NCBI RefSeq assembly: GCF_003367355.1
Contig: NZ_CP031413.1
Location: 372,001 to 436,000 of the forward strand
Length of the DNA: 64,000 nucleotides
Source: Lysobacter sp. TY2-98
GTDB taxonomy: Bacteria > Pseudomonadota > Gammaproteobacteria > Xanthomonadales > Xanthomonadaceae
Direction: 5' to 3'
Of the stretch, positions 1 to 8,715 are shown piece by piece (positions within the stretch are counted from its first letter, which is position 1; every line of letters begins with the position of its first letter). A program made the position numbers and the translations under genes. The notes under the pieces are model-generated. The model was given only the letters and a program-made list of their open reading frames with translations. It made no database searches and was not told the origin of the DNA.

Positions 1-533
1 CGTTCACGCTCGATCGCGAGACCGTGCGCGACCAGCTCGCCGACAGTGTGGTCGGGCTTGCCGGGCAGGAGACCGCGATCGGCGACGCGATCGGCCTTGC
101 GACACGGCGACTGCGCGACCAACCCGCGGGCGAACGCGTGCTCGTGCTGCTGACGGACGGCGTGAACACGGCGGGCATGCTCGATCCACGCAAGGCGGCA
201 CGCATCGCAGCCGATGCAGGCGTTCGCATTCACACCGTGGCGTTCGGTGGCGAAGGCGGCCTGTCGCTGTTCGGGTTCCGGATTCCCGCACCGGGCGGTG
301 ACGACGAGATCGACGAAGCGGCGTTGCGCGACATCGCGGGCACCACCGGTGGACGCTTCTTCCGTGCACGTGACACGCGCCAGCTGGCCGGCATCTACGC
401 CGAGATCGATCGGCTCGAGCCCATCGCGCAACCGGGGCGCGCGGTACGTCCGCACATCGAGCGCTACATGTGGCCGCTCGCCGCTGCGTTCGTGTTCGCG
501 CTGCTCGCCGCGCTGCAGTGGAGGCGCACATGA
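1..533 (+). CDS. batA: BatA-like von Willebrand factor A protein, C-terminal part (5' end outside window)
   Basis: The reading frame is open from the first bases, so only the last ~176 residues are here. They contain the second half of a VWA domain: the strand LVLLTDGVNTAG (metal-site Asp of the TDG motif), the helix PRKAARIAADAGVRIHTVAFGG and the final helix RDTRQLAGIYAEIDRLE. A single C-terminal membrane helix (AAAFVFALLAALQW) follows. This is the usual architecture of BatA, an inner-membrane protein whose VWA domain faces the periplasm; the family is tied to oxygen or stress tolerance in Bacteroides and Francisella, but its biochemistry is not established. The stop overlaps the next start (ATGA), so translation is probably coupled to the BatB gene. 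Confident in family, no view of the N-terminus. Confidence 0.85.
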   Translation, partial: FTLDRETVRDQLADSVVGLAGQETAIGDAIGLATRRLRDQPAGERVLVLLTDGVNTAGMLDPRKAARIAADAGVRIHTVAFGGEGGLSLFGFRIPAPGGDDEIDEAALRDIAGTTGGRFFRARDTRQLAGIYAEIDRLEPIAQPGRAVRPHIERYMWPLAAAFVFALLAALQWRRT

Positions 534-2215
534 TCGCGATCGGTCCCGTCAATCTGCTCCGTCCCGAGTGGCTGTACGCGCTGCTCGCGCTGCCGCTGCC
601 GTGGTGGTGGCTGCGACGTCGGCGCGCGGATGGCGCCGCGTGGCGACGCGCGGTCGATCCGCATCTGCTGCCGCATCTGCTCGTCCCGGGTCGCACTGCG
701 ACCCACCGTATCGTTGCGTGGCTGGCCGCGATCGCATACGTGCTGCTGGTGGTCGCGCTCGCAGGCCCCGCATGGCGTCAGGTCGAGATGCCGGAGTGGC
801 AGTCGCGCGAACCGCTGGCGATCGCAGTCGATCTGTCGAGCGCAACGGCGGCGACGGACATGCCACCGACACGCCTCGCGCAGATGCGCGCACGGCTGAC
901 GCGCCTGCTGCAGTCACCACGCAGCGGGCCGATCGCGCTGGTCGCGTTCGCGGACGACGCGTTCACGGTCGCGCCGTTGACGGACGACGCCGCGAACGTC
1001 GCCTTGTTCGTCGATGCGCTGGAACCTTCGGTGATGCCGGTCGATGGGCAGTCGCCGGCGCGCGCGATCGCGCAGTCGCGCGAACTCATCGAGCGCGCCG
1101 GATTTCCGCGAGGCCGCATCGTTCTCGTCACCGACCACGCCGACAGCGCGTCGCAACGTGCCGCCCGCGATGCACGCGCCGCCGGGATCACGGTGTCGGC
1201 GCTGGGGCTGGGCAGTGCCAGCGGCGCGAACGTGCGGACGCCGGGGGGTGCGAGCATCCATGTGCAGCTCGACGAAGGCTCGCTGCGCGACCTCGCCCGC
1301 AGCGGAGGCGGCGAGTACGCACGGCTGGCGCTGGATGGCAGTGATGACGCGGTGTTCGCGACGGGCGAAGGTGTCGCCCGCCGCGCGCGCGAGGGCGGGC
1401 GCGCATGGGCCGACGAAGGTTTCCGACTGGTGCCGCTGGTAATGCTGCTCGCACTGATCGTCGTCGCGCGACGACCGCGCGCAGCCGCGTTGCTGCTCGC
1501 CGTCGTGCTGCTGCCGCGGCCGTCGCTCGCCGCCGATCTCTTTTTCCGTCCGGACCAGCGCGCCTGGCACAACGTCGACCGCGGCGTGGAGGCGTACCGA
1601 CGTGGCAAATTCGATGCAGCGGCGGCCGACTTCGCCAAGGCCGACACGGCGGACGCGCATTACAACCGTGGCAATGCACTCGCGAAGGCCGGGCATCTCG
1701 AAGAGGCGGTGTCGGCCTACGACGAAGCGCTGCGCCGACAGCGCGGCATGCCCGATGCAGTCGCCAATCGCGCGGCGGTGCTGAAGGCCTTGAAGCAGCC
1801 GCCACCGAAGGGCGGCCAGCAACAGCAGGCGGGGCAGAAGGGCGGTGCGTCGTCGCAGTCGCAACAGCCGCGCAACTGCGCACCCGGCGATGCGGCGTGC
1901 AAGGGACAGTCCTCGTCGAAGACGCCGTCGAACGGATCACCGCAGAAGCAGAACGCGGCGTCGCCGCCGAAGCCTGCCGATGCGACGCGCCAGGCGCAGG
2001 CCGACGCGGCGCAGCGCCAGCGCATGCAGCAGGCGCTGCAGCAGGCGAAGGCGAACGGCGAGAAGACGCCGGAGAAGTCGCTGACACCGCAGCAACGCGA
2101 GCGTCGCATGTCCGACGAGGCCGCGTTGATGCGCGTGCCCGACGAGCCCGGCAATCTTCTGCGCGAGAAGTTTCGGCTCGAACACGAGCGTCGTCAGCTC
2201 GGGGGCGGACGATGA
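530..2215 (+). CDS. batB: BatB-type VWA protein fused to a TPR (BatC-like) domain
   Basis: 561 aa from the ATG at 530, which overlaps the batA stop. Order: an N-terminal membrane segment (LYALLALPLPWWWL), a second near residues 58-82, a VWA domain (about 95-280), one or two hydrophobic segments near 300-335, a TPR unit (HYNRGNALAKAGHLEEAVSA), then a Gln/Ser/Lys-rich low-complexity tail. BatB and the TPR protein BatC are separate genes in some Bat operons; here they are one chain. The VWA metal site looks weakened: the expected DxSxS reads D101-L-S103-S-A105, losing the last Ser, and the TDG strand reads VTDHADSA. The domain may therefore bind metal poorly and act as a scaffold. Translationally coupled on both sides (ATGA at 2212). 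Confidence 0.88.
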   Translation: MIAIGPVNLLRPEWLYALLALPLPWWWLRRRRADGAAWRRAVDPHLLPHLLVPGRTATHRIVAWLAAIAYVLLVVALAGPAWRQVEMPEWQSREPLAIAVDLSSATAATDMPPTRLAQMRARLTRLLQSPRSGPIALVAFADDAFTVAPLTDDAANVALFVDALEPSVMPVDGQSPARAIAQSRELIERAGFPRGRIVLVTDHADSASQRAARDARAAGITVSALGLGSASGANVRTPGGASIHVQLDEGSLRDLARSGGGEYARLALDGSDDAVFATGEGVARRAREGGRAWADEGFRLVPLVMLLALIVVARRPRAAALLLAVVLLPRPSLAADLFFRPDQRAWHNVDRGVEAYRRGKFDAAAADFAKADTADAHYNRGNALAKAGHLEEAVSAYDEALRRQRGMPDAVANRAAVLKALKQPPPKGGQQQQAGQKGGASSQSQQPRNCAPGDAACKGQSSSKTPSNGSPQKQNAASPPKPADATRQAQADAAQRQRMQQALQQAKANGEKTPEKSLTPQQRERRMSDEAALMRVPDEPGNLLREKFRLEHERRQLGGGR

Positions 2216-3933
2216 ATCGCATCCTCCACGCGCTGTTCGCGATCGTCCTGCTCGCGCTTGCAGGTTCCGTGAGTGCCGAAACGCGCGCATGGCTCGATCG
2301 CGATCGCATCGCGCTCGGCGAGGCCACGACGCTCAACGTCGAAACCGATGCGAACGCGGCGCCCGATTACGCGCCGCTGCTGCGCGACTTCGATCTCAGC
2401 GGGCAGGCGAGCCAGCAGCAGGTGCAGTGGGTCAACGGGCAGCTCAGTCGACGCAGTCTCTACGCCGTCGCATTGCGCCCGCGGCGCGATGGCCTGCTCG
2501 GCATTCCGGCATTGCGCGTGGGCGGGCAGGCCACCGCGCCGCTCACGTTGCTGGTGACGCAGGCGCCGACCTCGACGGCGGCATCGGGCAATGCCGACGT
2601 CTTCATCGAAAGCGAAGCGGACTCGCAGGACCCGTACGTGCAACAGTCGGTCGGCTGGGTCGTGCGTCTGTATTCGGCGATTCCGCTGATCGCCGGGCAA
2701 CTCGATCAGCCGGAACCCGCGGGCGCGAGCCTGCAACGCGTCGGTGATGACGTGCAGTACCGGCGCACGGTCGGCGGTCGCTCGTACGTGGTGACGGAAC
2801 GCCGCTTCATGCTGGTGCCGGAGCGTAGCGGCGAACTCGTTGTTCCGCCCGCGCGATTCGAAGGGCGCGGCACCGGCAATGCGCTCGACCAGTTCTTCGG
2901 CGACGGCCAGACCGCGCTGAACGCCGTCGCGCGTCCGCGCATCCTCCACGTGCGACCGATTCCCGCGAACGCGCCGACGCCGTGGCTGCCGCTGCGCGGG
3001 CTGACGATGCGCTACGTCGAACTGCCGACGACCGCGCGCGTCGGTGCCGCGGCGAACGTCGTCGTCGAAGTGGAGGCGGATGGCGCCGGCGCCGCGCAGT
3101 TGCCGGACCTGCGCATCGGCGCGGCGGGCAGCGCGCAGGTATTTCCCGAACGTGCGCAGTCGGACGAGTCCATGGTCGATGGGCGTCCGCACGTGCGCGA
3201 GCAGCGACGTTTCTCGATCGTGCCGACGCGCGAAGGGCGGCTCGTCGTGCCCGGCCCGCGCATCGACTGGTGGGACAGCCGCGCCGGCGAAGCGCGATCG
3301 ACGCAGCTGCCGCCCATCACGCTGCAGGTCGCACCCGGTGCAGTCGCGCCGCACGATGCGCCGTCGACCACGGCGTCGCCATCCGGCGTGCCGTCGGGAC
3401 GGGCATTCGATCGTCGATGGGTGCTGATCGGCATCGCTGGCATTGCCGTGGCGCTGCTGGTCGTCGGCCTTGCGTGGCGGTCCGCGTCGATGCGCAGGCG
3501 CGAACTCGCGGCGAGCGCATCCGCTGAAATGTCGACGGGTGCTGTGTCGCCGCTGTCTCCGGGCCAGCCAGGTACATCCTCCGCGCCCGGCGCCAATTCA
3601 CCACTCGAGCCGCAGCGCCCGGCGTCGTCTGTCGCGACATCCGGATTGCCCAGCCTGTCGCGCGCACTCGAGCTGGGTGACCTCGCCGACATCGAGGCCG
3701 TGCTGCGCCAGCTCGCCGGCAATGACGCGCCCGATCTGGATGCCGTCGCCGCGCGCCTGGATGACGCGACGCAGCGCGACGCGGTGCTGCACCTGCGTCG
3801 CGCGCGCTGGGGCGGTGGCGATCCCGCCGAAGCGCGCGCGCGGCTACGCAGCGCCTTTGCGACCGGGCCGTGCTGGCACACCGCGCAGGCCCCCGCGCGC
3901 GACGTCCTGCCTCCCCTGTATCCGCGGACCTGA
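2212..3933 (+). CDS. batD: BatD family exported membrane protein
   Basis: 573 aa. Start ATG at 2212 overlaps the batB stop. A signal peptide (LHALFAIVLLALAGSVSA, cleavage near residue 22) leads into Ig-like beta-rich repeats: an N-terminal BatD segment (LDRDRIALGEATTLNVET, LRDFDLSGQ) and a middle segment with YVQQSVGWVVRLYS, a hallmark of the family. A transmembrane helix lies near 403-422 (WVLIGIAGIAVALLVVGLAW), followed by a cytoplasmic Ala/Pro-rich linker and a helical C-terminal domain. BatD is expected to sit in the inner membrane with a large periplasmic portion and to work with BatA/B. It closes the operon; 64 nt separate it from the next gene. Confidence 0.87.
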   Translation: MNRILHALFAIVLLALAGSVSAETRAWLDRDRIALGEATTLNVETDANAAPDYAPLLRDFDLSGQASQQQVQWVNGQLSRRSLYAVALRPRRDGLLGIPALRVGGQATAPLTLLVTQAPTSTAASGNADVFIESEADSQDPYVQQSVGWVVRLYSAIPLIAGQLDQPEPAGASLQRVGDDVQYRRTVGGRSYVVTERRFMLVPERSGELVVPPARFEGRGTGNALDQFFGDGQTALNAVARPRILHVRPIPANAPTPWLPLRGLTMRYVELPTTARVGAAANVVVEVEADGAGAAQLPDLRIGAAGSAQVFPERAQSDESMVDGRPHVREQRRFSIVPTREGRLVVPGPRIDWWDSRAGEARSTQLPPITLQVAPGAVAPHDAPSTTASPSGVPSGRAFDRRWVLIGIAGIAVALLVVGLAWRSASMRRRELAASASAEMSTGAVSPLSPGQPGTSSAPGANSPLEPQRPASSVATSGLPSLSRALELGDLADIEAVLRQLAGNDAPDLDAVAARLDDATQRDAVLHLRRARWGGGDPAEARARLRSAFATGPCWHTAQAPARDVLPPLYPRT

Positions 3934-3997
3934 CGACGGTGATCGACGGGCGGGCGCGACGCTTTGTTAAGCTCGCACCGCTTCGACGGAGACCACC

Positions 3998-5326
3998 ATG
4001 CACGCAACGACTTCCGCCCCTCGGCGCGGCCTTCCCCTGCACGTCAAGGTGCTGCTGGGTTTCGTGCTGGGCGCCGTCATCGGCCTCGTCGTGCACGCCA
4101 CGATGCCGGACGCTGCTTGGGTCGAACACCTGACGACGTACCTGCTGAAGCCGTTCGGCCAGATCTTCCTCAACCTGCTGTTCATGCTGGTCGTCCCGCT
4201 GATGTTCTCGGCGCTGGTGCTCGGCGTTGCGGAACTGGGCGACATCGCGAGCCTCGGCCGGCTCGGCTGGCGCACGCTGATCTACACCGGCGTGGTGACG
4301 GGCGCAGCGGTCGCGATCGGCCTGGTCTGCGTCAACCTGCTGCAGCCCGGCACGCACATGTCGCCGGAGCTGATCCAGAGGGCGATGAGCAGCAATCTCG
4401 CCAAAGCCAGCGAGATCGCGACGCAGGGCAACCAGCTCAACATCATGGATCTGCTGGTCAACATCGTGCCGCACAACATCGTCAGTGCGATGGGCGATGA
4501 CAAGCAGAAGCTCGGCATCGTGTTCTTCGCGCTGATGTTCGGCATCGGCCTGGTGATGCGTCCGACACCGGGCACCGAAGCCTTCAAGAACGCGCTGCAC
4601 GGCCTGTTCGAGATCTGCATGCATCTCATCGGCATGTTCATCAAGCTCGCGCCGTACGCGGTGTTCTGCTTCATGTTCATGCTGTGCGCCAAGCTCGGCC
4701 TCGACGTGCTGCTCAGCCTCGGCTGGTTCGTCATCACCGTGCTGTTGGCGATCTTCATCCATGGCTTCGTGGTGATCCCGCTGTGGGTGCGCTTCATGGG
4801 CGGCATGTCGCCGATCGCGTTCTTCCGCGGTTCGCAGGAAGCCACGCTCACCGCGTTCGCCACCGCATCGTCGAGTGCGACGCTGCCGGTGACCTTGCGC
4901 GTCGCCGAGGAAAACCTGCGCCTGCCGCGCAAGGTCTCGCGCTTCGTACTGACGGTGGGCGCATCGGCCAACCACCACGGCACGGCGCTGTTCGAAGGCA
5001 TCACCGTGCTGTTCCTGGCGCAGGTCTATGGCCTGCACCTGGGCATCGGTCATCAGCTGATGGTGCTGGTGTTGTGCATCCTCGGTGGTATCGGCACGGC
5101 GGGCATTCCGTCGGGCTCGCTGCCGGTGATCGCGATGATCTGCGGCATCGTCGGCCTGCCGGCCGAAGGCATCGGCATCATCCTCGGCGTCAACACGTTC
5201 CTCGACATGTGCCGCACCGCGCTCAACGTGACCGGCGATCTCGCCACCGCGGTCGTCGTCTCGCACCGCAGCGGCCACACCGACGTGCCGGAAGCGCTGC
5301 CGAGCGAAGGCGGCGTCGGCCACTAG
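3998..5326 (+). CDS. Dicarboxylate/amino acid:cation symporter (DAACS family)
   Basis: 442 aa with about eight hydrophobic helices and the two hairpin signatures of the GltP/DctA family. The Ser-rich hairpin ATASSSATLPVTLRVAEENL lies near residues 287-306 and the D-x-x-R motif LDMCRTALNVTGD near 400-413. These bind the dicarboxylate and sodium or proton in GltPh. One key motif departs from the family: NMDGT, which shapes a cation site, reads NHHGT (about residue 323). That may change ion coupling, so the substrate (glutamate, aspartate, C4-dicarboxylate or other) cannot be named. It is a single gene between batD and tkt, preceded by a short leader with a weak ribosome site (GGAG). Confidence 0.88.
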   Translation: MHATTSAPRRGLPLHVKVLLGFVLGAVIGLVVHATMPDAAWVEHLTTYLLKPFGQIFLNLLFMLVVPLMFSALVLGVAELGDIASLGRLGWRTLIYTGVVTGAAVAIGLVCVNLLQPGTHMSPELIQRAMSSNLAKASEIATQGNQLNIMDLLVNIVPHNIVSAMGDDKQKLGIVFFALMFGIGLVMRPTPGTEAFKNALHGLFEICMHLIGMFIKLAPYAVFCFMFMLCAKLGLDVLLSLGWFVITVLLAIFIHGFVVIPLWVRFMGGMSPIAFFRGSQEATLTAFATASSSATLPVTLRVAEENLRLPRKVSRFVLTVGASANHHGTALFEGITVLFLAQVYGLHLGIGHQLMVLVLCILGGIGTAGIPSGSLPVIAMICGIVGLPAEGIGIILGVNTFLDMCRTALNVTGDLATAVVVSHRSGHTDVPEALPSEGGVGH

Positions 5327-5410
5327 GCGAGCGGCCGGGCAGGGCGCGGCTTGGGATGGGAGAATAGCGGGCTCCGCCGCCCGCTCCGGTGACCCCGGAT
5401 TCCCCGCCCG

Positions 5411-7402
5411 ATGACCACGCCGACCCGCCGCGACCTCGCCAACGCCGTCCGTTTCCTCGCCATCGACGCGGTTCAGGCCGCCAATTCCGGTCATCCGGGC
5501 ATGCCGATGGGCATGGCCGACATCGCGGAAGTTCTCTGGAACGACTACCTGAGCCACAACCCGGAGAACCCGGGCTGGTTCAACCGCGACCGTTTCATCC
5601 TGTCGAACGGCCACGGCTCGATGCTGCAGTACGCGCTGCTGCACCTGACGGGTTACGACCTGTCGATCGACGACCTGCGCAACTTCCGCCAGCTCGAATC
5701 GAAGACGCCGGGCCACCCCGAGAACTTCATGACGCCGGGCGTCGAGACCACGACCGGTCCGCTCGGCCAGGGCTTCGCGAATGCCGTCGGCCTCGCGCTC
5801 GCGGAGAAGCTGCTCGCGCAGCGCTTCAATCGCGACGGGCACCAGATCGTCGACCACCGCACTTGGGTGTTCATGGGCGACGGCTGCCTGATGGAAGGCA
5901 TCTCGCATGAAGCGGCGTCGCTCGCCGGTACTTGGGGCCTGCACAAGCTCGTGGCGTTCTGGGACGACAACCACATCAGCATCGACGGCAACACCGACGG
6001 CTGGTTCACCGACGACACGCCCAAGCGCTTCGAGGCCTACGGCTGGAATGTGGTGCGCGGCGTCGACGGGCACGACGCGGCGTCGATCAAGAACGCGATC
6101 GAGCAGGCGCTGAAGTCGAATGACAAGCCGACGCTGATCTGCTGCCGCACCACGATCGGCTTCGGTTCGCCGGCGAAGGCGGGCAAGGAGTCGAGCCACG
6201 GTGCGCCGCTCGGGAAGGACGAGATCGTCGCTACGCGCGCGGCACTCGGCTGGACGGCGGGCGACTTCGAAGTGCCGCAGGCGATCGCCGACGCCTGGCG
6301 TGCGAACGGCAAGGGCCTTGCGCGTGAGGCGCAGTGGCAGAAGGCGTTCGACGCCTACGCCGCCGCGTTCCCGACCGAAGCCGCGGAGCTGTCGCGTCGC
6401 ATTCGTTCGGAACTTCCGGCGAATTTCGTCGCCGATGCCGATGCGTACATCGCGAAGCTTCAGGCCGAAGGCCCCGTTGTCGCGTCGCGCAAGGCGTCGC
6501 AGATGGCGATCGAAACCTTCGCGCCACTGCTGCCGGAGCTCGTCGGCGGTTCCGCCGACTTGGCGCATTCGAACCTCACGCTGTGGAAGGGTTCGAAGTC
6601 GGTCGCGACCGACGACCCGAACGCCAACTACATCTATTTCGGTGTGCGCGAATTCGGCATGTCGGCGATCTGCAACGGCCTGGAGCTGCATAGCGGCTTC
6701 ATCCCGTACGACGCCACGTTCCTCGTCTTCAGCGACTACGCGCGCAACGCGGTGCGCATGTCGGCGCTCATGGGCGCGCATGTCATCCACGTCTATACGC
6801 ACGACTCGATCGGCCTCGGCGAGGACGGCCCGACGCACCAGCCGATCGAGCACCTCGCCTCGCTGCGCTACATTCCGCACAACGACGTCTGGCGTCCCTG
6901 CGATGCGGTGGAATCGGCGGCGGCGTGGAAGCACGCGATCGTCCGCAACGACGGCCCGAGCTGCCTCGTGTTCTCGCGTCAGAACCTGCCGCACCAGCAG
7001 CGCACCGCGCAGCAGGTCGCCGACATCGAGCGTGGCGGCTACGTGCTCAAGGATTCGGTCGGCACGCCGGAGCTGATCCTGATCGCGACCGGTTCGGAAG
7101 TCGGTCTCGCTATGCAGGCCGCGGAACAGCTCGGCGACACGGTACGCGTCGTGTCGATGCCGTGCACGGACATCTTCGATCGCCAGTCGCCGGAGTACCG
7201 CGAGTCGGTGCTGCCGAACGCCGTGCGTCGTCGCGTCGCGATCGAAGCCGGCACGGCCGATTTCTGGAGCAAGTACGTCGGCCTCGACGGTGTGGTGATC
7301 GGCATGCACGGCTTCGGCGCCAGCGCGCCGGCCGAGAAGCTGTTCCCGCATTTCGGATTCACCGTCGATGCGGTGGTCGAGGCGGCGCGCGCGCTGCGTT
7401 GA
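5411..7402 (+). CDS. tkt: Transketolase
   Basis: 663 aa, the family's usual length. It moves two-carbon ketol units between sugar phosphates in the non-oxidative pentose phosphate pathway and depends on thiamine diphosphate and Mg2+. Visible signatures: [17 protein letters not shown] (substrate His), [18 protein letters not shown], the cofactor motif [18 protein letters not shown] with a later [11 protein letters not shown], and the transketolase signature around [17 protein letters not shown]. The C-terminal domain ([18 protein letters not shown]) is complete. It opens the carbon-metabolism stretch that continues with gapA, pgk, pyk and fba, and is followed by a clear intrinsic terminator. 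A -10-like GAGAAT occurs at 5360-5365. Confidence 0.97.
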   Translation: MTTPTRRDLANAVRFLAIDAVQAANSGHPGMPMGMADIAEVLWNDYLSHNPENPGWFNRDRFILSNGHGSMLQYALLHLTGYDLSIDDLRNFRQLESKTPGHPENFMTPGVETTTGPLGQGFANAVGLALAEKLLAQRFNRDGHQIVDHRTWVFMGDGCLMEGISHEAASLAGTWGLHKLVAFWDDNHISIDGNTDGWFTDDTPKRFEAYGWNVVRGVDGHDAASIKNAIEQALKSNDKPTLICCRTTIGFGSPAKAGKESSHGAPLGKDEIVATRAALGWTAGDFEVPQAIADAWRANGKGLAREAQWQKAFDAYAAAFPTEAAELSRRIRSELPANFVADADAYIAKLQAEGPVVASRKASQMAIETFAPLLPELVGGSADLAHSNLTLWKGSKSVATDDPNANYIYFGVREFGMSAICNGLELHSGFIPYDATFLVFSDYARNAVRMSALMGAHVIHVYTHDSIGLGEDGPTHQPIEHLASLRYIPHNDVWRPCDAVESAAAWKHAIVRNDGPSCLVFSRQNLPHQQRTAQQVADIERGGYVLKDSVGTPELILIATGSEVGLAMQAAEQLGDTVRVVSMPCTDIFDRQSPEYRESVLPNAVRRRVAIEAGTADFWSKYVGLDGVVIGMHGFGASAPAEKLFPHFGFTVDAVVEAARALR

Positions 7403-7448
7403 TTGCTGCAAACAGCGTGCGGGCGTCAATCGGCACGTCGCAAACGAA

Positions 7449-7475
7449 AACGGCGCCTTGATGGCGCCGTTTTTT
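7449..7475. terminator. Bidirectional intrinsic terminator between tkt and the EAL gene
   Basis: A perfect 9-bp stem AACGGCGCC/GGCGCCGTT (7449-7457 and 7463-7471) with loop TTGAT and TTTTTT at 7470-7475. The A-rich flank at 7442-7450 gives a T-run on the minus strand, so it can also end the convergent EAL transcript whose stop is at 7489. Confidence 0.85.
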
Positions 7476-7488
7476 CATAGGCCAGGCC

Positions 7489-8715
7489 TCAGGCCGGTGC
7501 GACGCGATCCAGCAGGAACGACGCCGGCGTCGAACGGCCGATGTGATAGCCCTGCGCACGATCGCAGCCGAGGGCGCGCAGCACTTCCAGCGTCTCCGCG
7601 TCCTCGACGCCTTCCGCAACGACCTGCAGGTCGAGCTGATGGCCGAGGTCGATGATCGCGCGCACGACGCGCGCGGAGCGCAGGTCGTGGCGCATGTCGG
7701 CGACGAAGCTGCGGTCGATCTTGAGTTCGGTCGCCGGCAGCTGCTTGAGATAGGCCAGCGACGAATAGCCGGCGCCGAAGTCGTCGATCGAGATCGCGAG
7801 GCCGGCGTCGCGCAGCGTGTGCAGCATGGCGATGCTGGTCAGCGGATCTTCCATCAGCGCGCTTTCGGTGACTTCGAGTGTCACCGCGTCGGGCGGCATG
7901 TCCCAGACCGCGAGCGCGCCGGTGATCTGCTGCACCAGGTCGCGTTGGCCGAACACGCGCGGCGAGATGTTCACCGAGAAGCGAAGCCGCTGTTCGCTCG
8001 AGCGGATCGCGGCGGCATGACGGAACGTTGCGTTGAGGCTCCAGCGGGTCAGCTCGGCGATGAGGCCGGTGTCCTCGGCAAGGCGAATGAACACGTCGGG
8101 GCGGATCGGGCCGCCGTCGGGATCGTGCCAGCGTGCGAGCGACTCGTAACCGCAGACCGCATTGCGGCGCAGGTCGAGGATGGGCTCGAAGTGCGCTTCG
8201 AGACGGTTCGTGCGCAACGCATCATGCAGCCACTCGTAGGGCACCATCGCGCGCTCGGTGCCCGGGCTGTAGAGCGCGCACCGCTCACTCAGGCGCTTGG
8301 CATCGCGCAAGGCGATCTCGGCACGGCGCAGCAGTGTCGTGGCGTCGTTTCCGTGTTCCGGAAACAGGGCGACACCCACCGCGACTGGCGTCATCACCGC
8401 ATGCTGCGCGAACAGCAGTGGCGTCTCGAACGCACGCACGGCGCGCGTCGCCGCGAGCATCGCGTGGCCGGGATTCATCAGCCCCGGCAGCAGCACGATG
8501 AATTCGTTCTCGGCGACCTGGTCGAGTTCGTCCTGCGGTCGCAGCAGTTCGCGGATGCGCTCGCAAGCCGCGCGACCGACGGCGTCGCTGGCCTCGTAAC
8601 CGTGCACGAGGCGGAATTCCTGCAGGCGCTGCACGCGAACCAGCATCACCGCGAACGACGACGCGCCGGCTTCGATGCGCGCGTTGAGCCGATGGGACAG
8701 CTCCGCGCGGTTCAA
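7489..8715 (-). CDS. EAL-domain c-di-GMP phosphodiesterase with degenerate GGDEF domain
   Basis: 408 aa. Residues ~15-150 form a GGDEF fold whose active-site loop reads AENEF instead of GGDEF, so cyclase activity is unlikely. Residues ~165-405 form an EAL domain with ESLARW (catalytic Glu kept, middle residue changed), NISPRVF, EVTES, DDFGAGYSSLAYLKQLP, LKIDRSFV and VAEGVE, the set needed for metal binding and hydrolysis of c-di-GMP to pGpG. The start is a TTG at 8715 overlapping the upstream HD-GYP stop (TTGA), indicating translational coupling. No membrane segments, so cytoplasmic. With the HD-GYP neighbour it makes a two-phosphodiesterase operon; the degenerate GGDEF may sense GTP. Confidence 0.9.
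   Translation of the reverse strand: MNRAELSHRLNARIEAGASSFAVMLVRVQRLQEFRLVHGYEASDAVGRAACERIRELLRPQDELDQVAENEFIVLLPGLMNPGHAMLAATRAVRAFETPLLFAQHAVMTPVAVGVALFPEHGNDATTLLRRAEIALRDAKRLSERCALYSPGTERAMVPYEWLHDALRTNRLEAHFEPILDLRRNAVCGYESLARWHDPDGGPIRPDVFIRLAEDTGLIAELTRWSLNATFRHAAAIRSSEQRLRFSVNISPRVFGQRDLVQQITGALAVWDMPPDAVTLEVTESALMEDPLTSIAMLHTLRDAGLAISIDDFGAGYSSLAYLKQLPATELKIDRSFVADMRHDLRSARVVRAIIDLGHQLDLQVVAEGVEDAETLEVLRALGCDRAQGYHIGRSTPASFLLDRVAPA

Noticed and set aside
3317..7429. A 1370-codon open frame on the minus strand opposite batD, the symporter and tkt
   Set aside because: Rich in His/Arg/Asp/Ala from antisense reading of high-GC codons, no recognisable domain, and it lies opposite three certain genes.
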